Positions 60,800 through 64,000 of a stretch of DNA of 64,000 nt are shown here, piece by piece. The notes under the pieces are model-generated. The model was not told where the DNA came from, ran no database searches, and was given only the letters and a program-made list of their open reading frames with translations. Location: the NCBI GenBank assembly GCA_003096535.1, contig QEKJ01000004.1:62001-126000 (forward strand). The letters run 5' to 3'. The position numbers and the translations under genes were made by a program. Each line of letters begins with the position of its first letter. The stretch's first letter is position 1. Source of the stretch: Agathobaculum butyriciproducens (GTDB lineage: Bacteria > Bacillota > Clostridia > Oscillospirales > Butyricicoccaceae).

Positions 60800-61525
60800 T
60801 CAGTTTGCGTTATGATTGCGGTACTCGGTAGGCGTTACGCCCAAATGCCGCTTGAACACCTTCGTGAAGTAGTTTGCATCCGTATAGCCGACCCGAACAG
60901 CGATTTCCCGTACCGGAATATCAGTCTGCTGCAGCAGCTCAACCGCACGGTCGATACGGTAGGCGGTCAAGTATTCAAGGAAGGTCTGGTTATACGAAGT
61001 GCGAAAAAAGCGTGAGAAGTAGAACGAACTCATGCCCATCGCCTCTGCCGCCTGATCAAGCGACACATCCTGCATGTAATGATGCTCCAGCCACACGGAA
61101 AACTGGGTGCAAAACGTATTTCCCGGCTTGTCCCCGCGCACCGCCGGACGGCTTTCCGGCAGAAGATTCAGCTTGCGCAGGCAGGCGGTAATCTGTGCGC
61201 TGTCAAACGGCTTGACCAGATAATCCGTTCCACCGGCCCGCATGGCGCCTACGGCGTAATCGAAGCGGTCGAAGGCAGTCAGGAATACAATGTGTGTTTC
61301 CGGCATGGCTTTGTGGATGATGGCTGCCGCATCAAGGCCGTTCATCACCGGCATTTCAATATCCATCAGCACCAGCTGCGGCTGAATTTGACGGGCGCGT
61401 TCAACCGCCTCCCGTCCGTTTGCAACTCCCTCGATGAGTGCATCCGCGCCAAGCAAATCGCGCATCTGTCCGCTCAGATTCTGCAGACTCAGCGGTTCGT
61501 CCTCCGCGATCAGTACCTTTAACAT
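60800..61525 (-). CDS. YesN-type response regulator (REC plus AraC HTH)
   Basis: This 241-residue protein has a receiver domain with AEDEP near residue 7, LVLMDIEMPVMNG with the phospho-Asp near 55 and YLVKPFD with Lys near 105. The C-terminal AraC helix-turn-helix pair (about 140-240) shows SLDQAAEAMGMSSFYFSRFFR and VREIAVRVGYTDANYFTKVFKRHLGVTPTEYR. It is the partner of the kinase upstream (7-nt overlap) and the likely activator of the TRAP genes. Confidence 0.94.
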   Translation of the reverse strand: MLKVLIAEDEPLSLQNLSGQMRDLLGADALIEGVANGREAVERARQIQPQLVLMDIEMPVMNGLDAAAIIHKAMPETHIVFLTAFDRFDYAVGAMRAGGTDYLVKPFDSAQITACLRKLNLLPESRPAVRGDKPGNTFCTQFSVWLEHHYMQDVSLDQAAEAMGMSSFYFSRFFRTSYNQTFLEYLTAYRIDRAVELLQQTDIPVREIAVRVGYTDANYFTKVFKRHLGVTPTEYRNHNAN

Positions 61526-62991
61526 ATATGCTCTTCCCCTTTCATGGGCAGTATGATGCGGGCTGTCGTGCCCAATCCGGGACAGCTGACAATGCGGAAG
61601 CTGCCGCCGGACAGCGCAATGCGTCCCGCGATATTCTGCAGGCCGATGGACCGGTGTCCCTCGGCGGTGTTCTGTTTCATTTTGCTGCGCGAGAAGCCGC
61701 CGCCGTTGTCTGTAATCTGGATGCGGCAGCCATTCGGTGTGCTCTCAGTGACAATGCGGATGCGGCCGCCCGCACTGCGGCTGCGCATGCCGTGTACGAT
61801 AGAGTTTTCCACAATCGGCTGCAGTGTGAATTTCGGCAGTTCACAGGCCGCACAGCGGCTGTCGCAGTTCATCTCGAACGAAATACGTTCACCGAACCGC
61901 AGCTCCTGCAGGGAAATGTAGTCGCGCAGCAGCGCAAGCTCGCGGTCGAGTGTTACCACGCTGTCGTCATGGTCGAGCGTGTAGCGGAAGAAGTTCGCCA
62001 GCCGCACCACCATGTCGCCGGTGACGGTCGCCTGCTCGATTCCGGCCATGTTGGCCACGCTCTGCAGCGTGTTGAACAGAAAATGCGGGTTGATCTGGCT
62101 CTGCAGCTGCGCAAAGCGGCTCTGCTCGATCAGCTGCCGCAGGCGTGCTGCCTCGCTCTCCTGCTGACGCAGGGATTTTTCCAGCTGTGCTTCGCTTTCC
62201 AGTGCATGAATCGTCCGCGCAATCTGGTGCTTGAGGTGGTTGAACGAGTCGGCGAGCATACCGATCTCGTCCGAGCGTGCAAAGTTGAAGTCCTCAATGT
62301 CGTATTCGCCATCCGCGACGCGGCGTGCACCGCGGCTCATCTGCTGCACCGGCAGCAGCAGACTGCGTGCGTAGTACAGCATCGCGCCTGCAAACAGCAC
62401 GCTGCCGATCGCGGCTACGATGGTAAATACCATGTTCTGCGAGGTACCCCGCTGACCGAGGACCAGATAGCCCTCGCGTCCCTCCATCAGAAACGCCGCC
62501 GTCAGCTGATCGGTGTATTGCGTCAGATAGCTGCCCTGTGTACGCAGAGCTTCGTAGTTCACCGCGTCAAATGTGCCGTCATGCAGCTGCGCGATGAACG
62601 TCTCCTGACGGACACGATAGCTTTTCATCGTGCGGTCGATGACCTGCTTAAGCACCTCGCTCTGCGTGCTGCCGTCGGTCTCTGCGCTGCGCAGCCGCTC
62701 CCACGCAGAGGCGGTGTCCTGCACGGCGTCCGCATATTTGTCGATCGTATCGGACTCGGGCGCCGCAAACGTCAGCTCGCCCAGAAGCGCATTTTCCTGC
62801 TCCATGGCGTTCATGTAGTCCGTGCAGCGTGCATATTCAGACAGGATATCATCGCTTTTCTCGCGGTAATCGTAAAAATCGTTCATTAACAGTCCCACCA
62901 CCAGCAGAATGGGAATGACGAATGCGCAGCTCAGCACGATCGCCTTGTGCAAAATGGACAGACGCACCCACCATTGACGTACTCCGTGCAC
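61519..62991 (-). CDS. YesM-type sensor histidine kinase
   Basis: This 490-residue kinase has membrane helices near residues 14-36 and 187-210 flanking an extracellular domain of about 150 residues, then HAMP (LLLPVQQMSRGARRVADGEYDI), a coiled coil rich in Gln and Glu, and the His_kinase family motif QINPHFLFNTLQSVANM near 295. The ATPase domain follows with PIVENSIVHGM and DNGGGF. The GTG at 62989-62991 is preceded by a near-perfect AAAGGAGGTG at 7 nt, so longer in-frame starts are not used. Confidence 0.93.
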   Translation of the reverse strand: MHGVRQWWVRLSILHKAIVLSCAFVIPILLVVGLLMNDFYDYREKSDDILSEYARCTDYMNAMEQENALLGELTFAAPESDTIDKYADAVQDTASAWERLRSAETDGSTQSEVLKQVIDRTMKSYRVRQETFIAQLHDGTFDAVNYEALRTQGSYLTQYTDQLTAAFLMEGREGYLVLGQRGTSQNMVFTIVAAIGSVLFAGAMLYYARSLLLPVQQMSRGARRVADGEYDIEDFNFARSDEIGMLADSFNHLKHQIARTIHALESEAQLEKSLRQQESEAARLRQLIEQSRFAQLQSQINPHFLFNTLQSVANMAGIEQATVTGDMVVRLANFFRYTLDHDDSVVTLDRELALLRDYISLQELRFGERISFEMNCDSRCAACELPKFTLQPIVENSIVHGMRSRSAGGRIRIVTESTPNGCRIQITDNGGGFSRSKMKQNTAEGHRSIGLQNIAGRIALSGGSFRIVSCPGLGTTARIILPMKGEEHIC

Positions 62992-63016
62992 AGGCCCACC
63001 TCCTTTGTCAGATTTT

Positions 63017-63045
63017 ATCATAAGCCAATTGATAAGCAATGTAAA
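63017..63045 (-). promoter_or_regulatory. Promoter of the YesMN-type pair
   Basis: TTTACA (63040-63045), 17 nt, TATGAT (63017-63022) on the minus strand. Confidence 0.6.
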
Positions 63046-63094
63046 CCTTTTCCGGGCAGAAAAGGTAAAAAAACGCCGCACCGGCGGTGTGCAA

Positions 63095-63140
63095 AGGAAA
63101 ACGCAGGAAGGCATCCCAAACGGACGCTTCCTGCGTTTCC
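63095..63140 (-). terminator. Terminator after the hybrid kinase
   Basis: Arms GGAAAACGCAGGAAG/CTTCCTGCGTTTCC with a loop of about 18 nt; the minus-strand exit is CGTTTTCCTTTGC. Confidence 0.65.
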
Positions 63141-63195
63141 TATTCAGTCTGATCCGGCGGCTTCATTATCGAATAACGCGATGAAAATGAAAGCG

Positions 63196-64000
63196 TTACG
63201 GCGACAGCTTCTCCCGGAGCATCGTGAGCAGCTGCTGCATATCGAACGGCTTGGAAAGATGGCCGTTCATGCCTGCCTTCTCTGCGTTCTGCCTGTCCTC
63301 GTCAAAGGCGTTCGCCGTCATGGCAACAATGGGCAGACCCGCCTTTTCGGCATCCGGCAGAGCGCGGATGGCACGCGCGGCCGCATAGCCGTCCATGATC
63401 GGCATCTGAATGTCCATCAGCACCAGATCATAGTACCCGGGCGCGCTCTCGCGCACCTTGTCTACCGCGATCTTTCCGTTTTCCGCCGTGTCCACCTCGA
63501 ACCCGCCTTCCTCGAGCATCGTCACCGCGATTTCGCGGTTGAGGGCGTTATCCTCGACGACCAGCAGCCGTTTTCCGGCGAAATCCGCCTTTTTCTCCGT
63601 CTGTTCCGCAGCCTCTGCCGGAAGAAACGGCTCAGACAGTATGCGGCGCAGCTCGGACATGAACAGCGGCTTGGCGCAGAACGCAGTCACGCCTGCAGCC
63701 TTTGCCTCAACCTCGATATCCGCCCAGTCGTAGGCGGTCAGGATGATAATCGGGGTGTTGCTGCCAATCAGCCTGCGAATGCGGCGCACGACCTCAAGAC
63801 CGTTCAGATCGGGTATCATCCAGTCGATGATAAAGACATCGAAGCCGTCACCCTGCTCGATCGCGTCCTGCGTGCGGACGACAGCCTCATGTCCCGAGGT
63901 TGTCCAGTCCGACCGCATGCCGATCATGCGCAGCATTTTGCTGACGTTCAGACAGGTGTTGGTGTCATCATCCGCCACAAGCGCGCGCAGGCCCTCAAGC
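63196..64000 (-). CDS. C-terminal part of a hybrid sensor kinase or multi-receiver protein
   Basis: The frame is open to the right edge (it begins LEGLRALVADDD), so the gene is cut. Two receiver domains remain: the first with ADDDTN and phospho-Asp in FIIDWMIPDLNG, its Lys in FCAKPLFMS; the second with VVEDNALNREIA, LVLMDIQMPIMDG, MTANAF and HLSKPFD. Tandem C-terminal receivers of this kind are usual in hybrid histidine kinases feeding an HPt protein. The kinase core is outside the window. Confidence 0.85.
   Translation of the reverse strand, partial: LEGLRALVADDDTNTCLNVSKMLRMIGMRSDWTTSGHEAVVRTQDAIEQGDGFDVFIIDWMIPDLNGLEVVRRIRRLIGSNTPIIILTAYDWADIEVEAKAAGVTAFCAKPLFMSELRRILSEPFLPAEAAEQTEKKADFAGKRLLVVEDNALNREIAVTMLEEGGFEVDTAENGKIAVDKVRESAPGYYDLVLMDIQMPIMDGYAAARAIRALPDAEKAGLPIVAMTANAFDEDRQNAEKAGMNGHLSKPFDMQQLLTMLREKLSP

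Overview
The window reads as chromosome of a Gram-positive, moderately GC-rich member of the Clostridia, probably an Oscillospiraceae or Butyricicoccaceae-type gut anaerobe. This is inferred from gene content and order (pyrH-frr-uppS-cdsA-dxr-rseP, trmFO, YerC/YecD, SLH and LCP proteins, KtrAB-type potassium uptake, YesMN-type regulators), from AGGAGG ribosome sites and from TTGACA-17-TATAAT promoters. I saw no phage, IS or plasmid genes. All protein genes but one (a DeoR regulator at 13.2 kb) lie on the minus strand, so below 'downstream' means lower coordinates.

Layout: 0-4.7 kb holds the pyrH to rseP operon (UMP kinase, ribosome recycling, undecaprenyl-PP, CDP-DAG, MEP pathway, site-2 protease). 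5-12.7 kb holds an IolE-like enzyme, malic enzyme, a MATE transporter, twin lipoproteins and a two-gene transketolase divergent from a DeoR regulator. 14-16.7 kb holds TspO and a GntR(YtrA)-ABC operon with a clear operator. 17-21.7 kb holds a cupin, an OmpR-type two-component system and an SLH-only protein. 21.7-22.5 kb is a four-tRNA operon (Asp-Phe-Gly-Cys). 22.5-31 kb holds hslO-methyltransferase-yerC and a parE-acyltransferase-parC operon. 31-36 kb holds a LOG-family enzyme, rpsU and leuS. 36-46 kb holds rsfS, an LCP protein, yqeK, nadD, yhbY, rdgB, rph, ftsY and smc. 46-56 kb holds rnc, plsX, trmFO, topA, dprA, an rRNA methyltransferase and a Trk/Ktr potassium system. 56-63 kb holds a TRAP transporter with two binding proteins and its YesM/YesN-type regulators. 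A truncated hybrid histidine kinase closes the window.

The unusual content lies between the genes. Several families of intergenic hairpin elements recur: (A) purine-rich GGAGAAT-type arrays that begin at or within a few bases of stop codons; (B) roughly 0.9-1 kb near-palindromic elements built from many hairpins and 66-bp tandem units (17.1, 24.5 and 32.1 kb); (C) cassettes of consecutive hairpins (3.1, 14.1, 38.4, 51.4 and 55.8 kb) whose loops are conserved while their stems change by paired substitutions and keep G-U pairs on the transcribed strand; (D) GTAGGGG-type hairpins with a 3-nt loop and variable stems. Family C in particular looks like a structured, transcribed RNA module dispersed through housekeeping operons, and is the best candidate for something undescribed. 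Two other non-coding RNA candidates are at about 16.9 and 31.1 kb.
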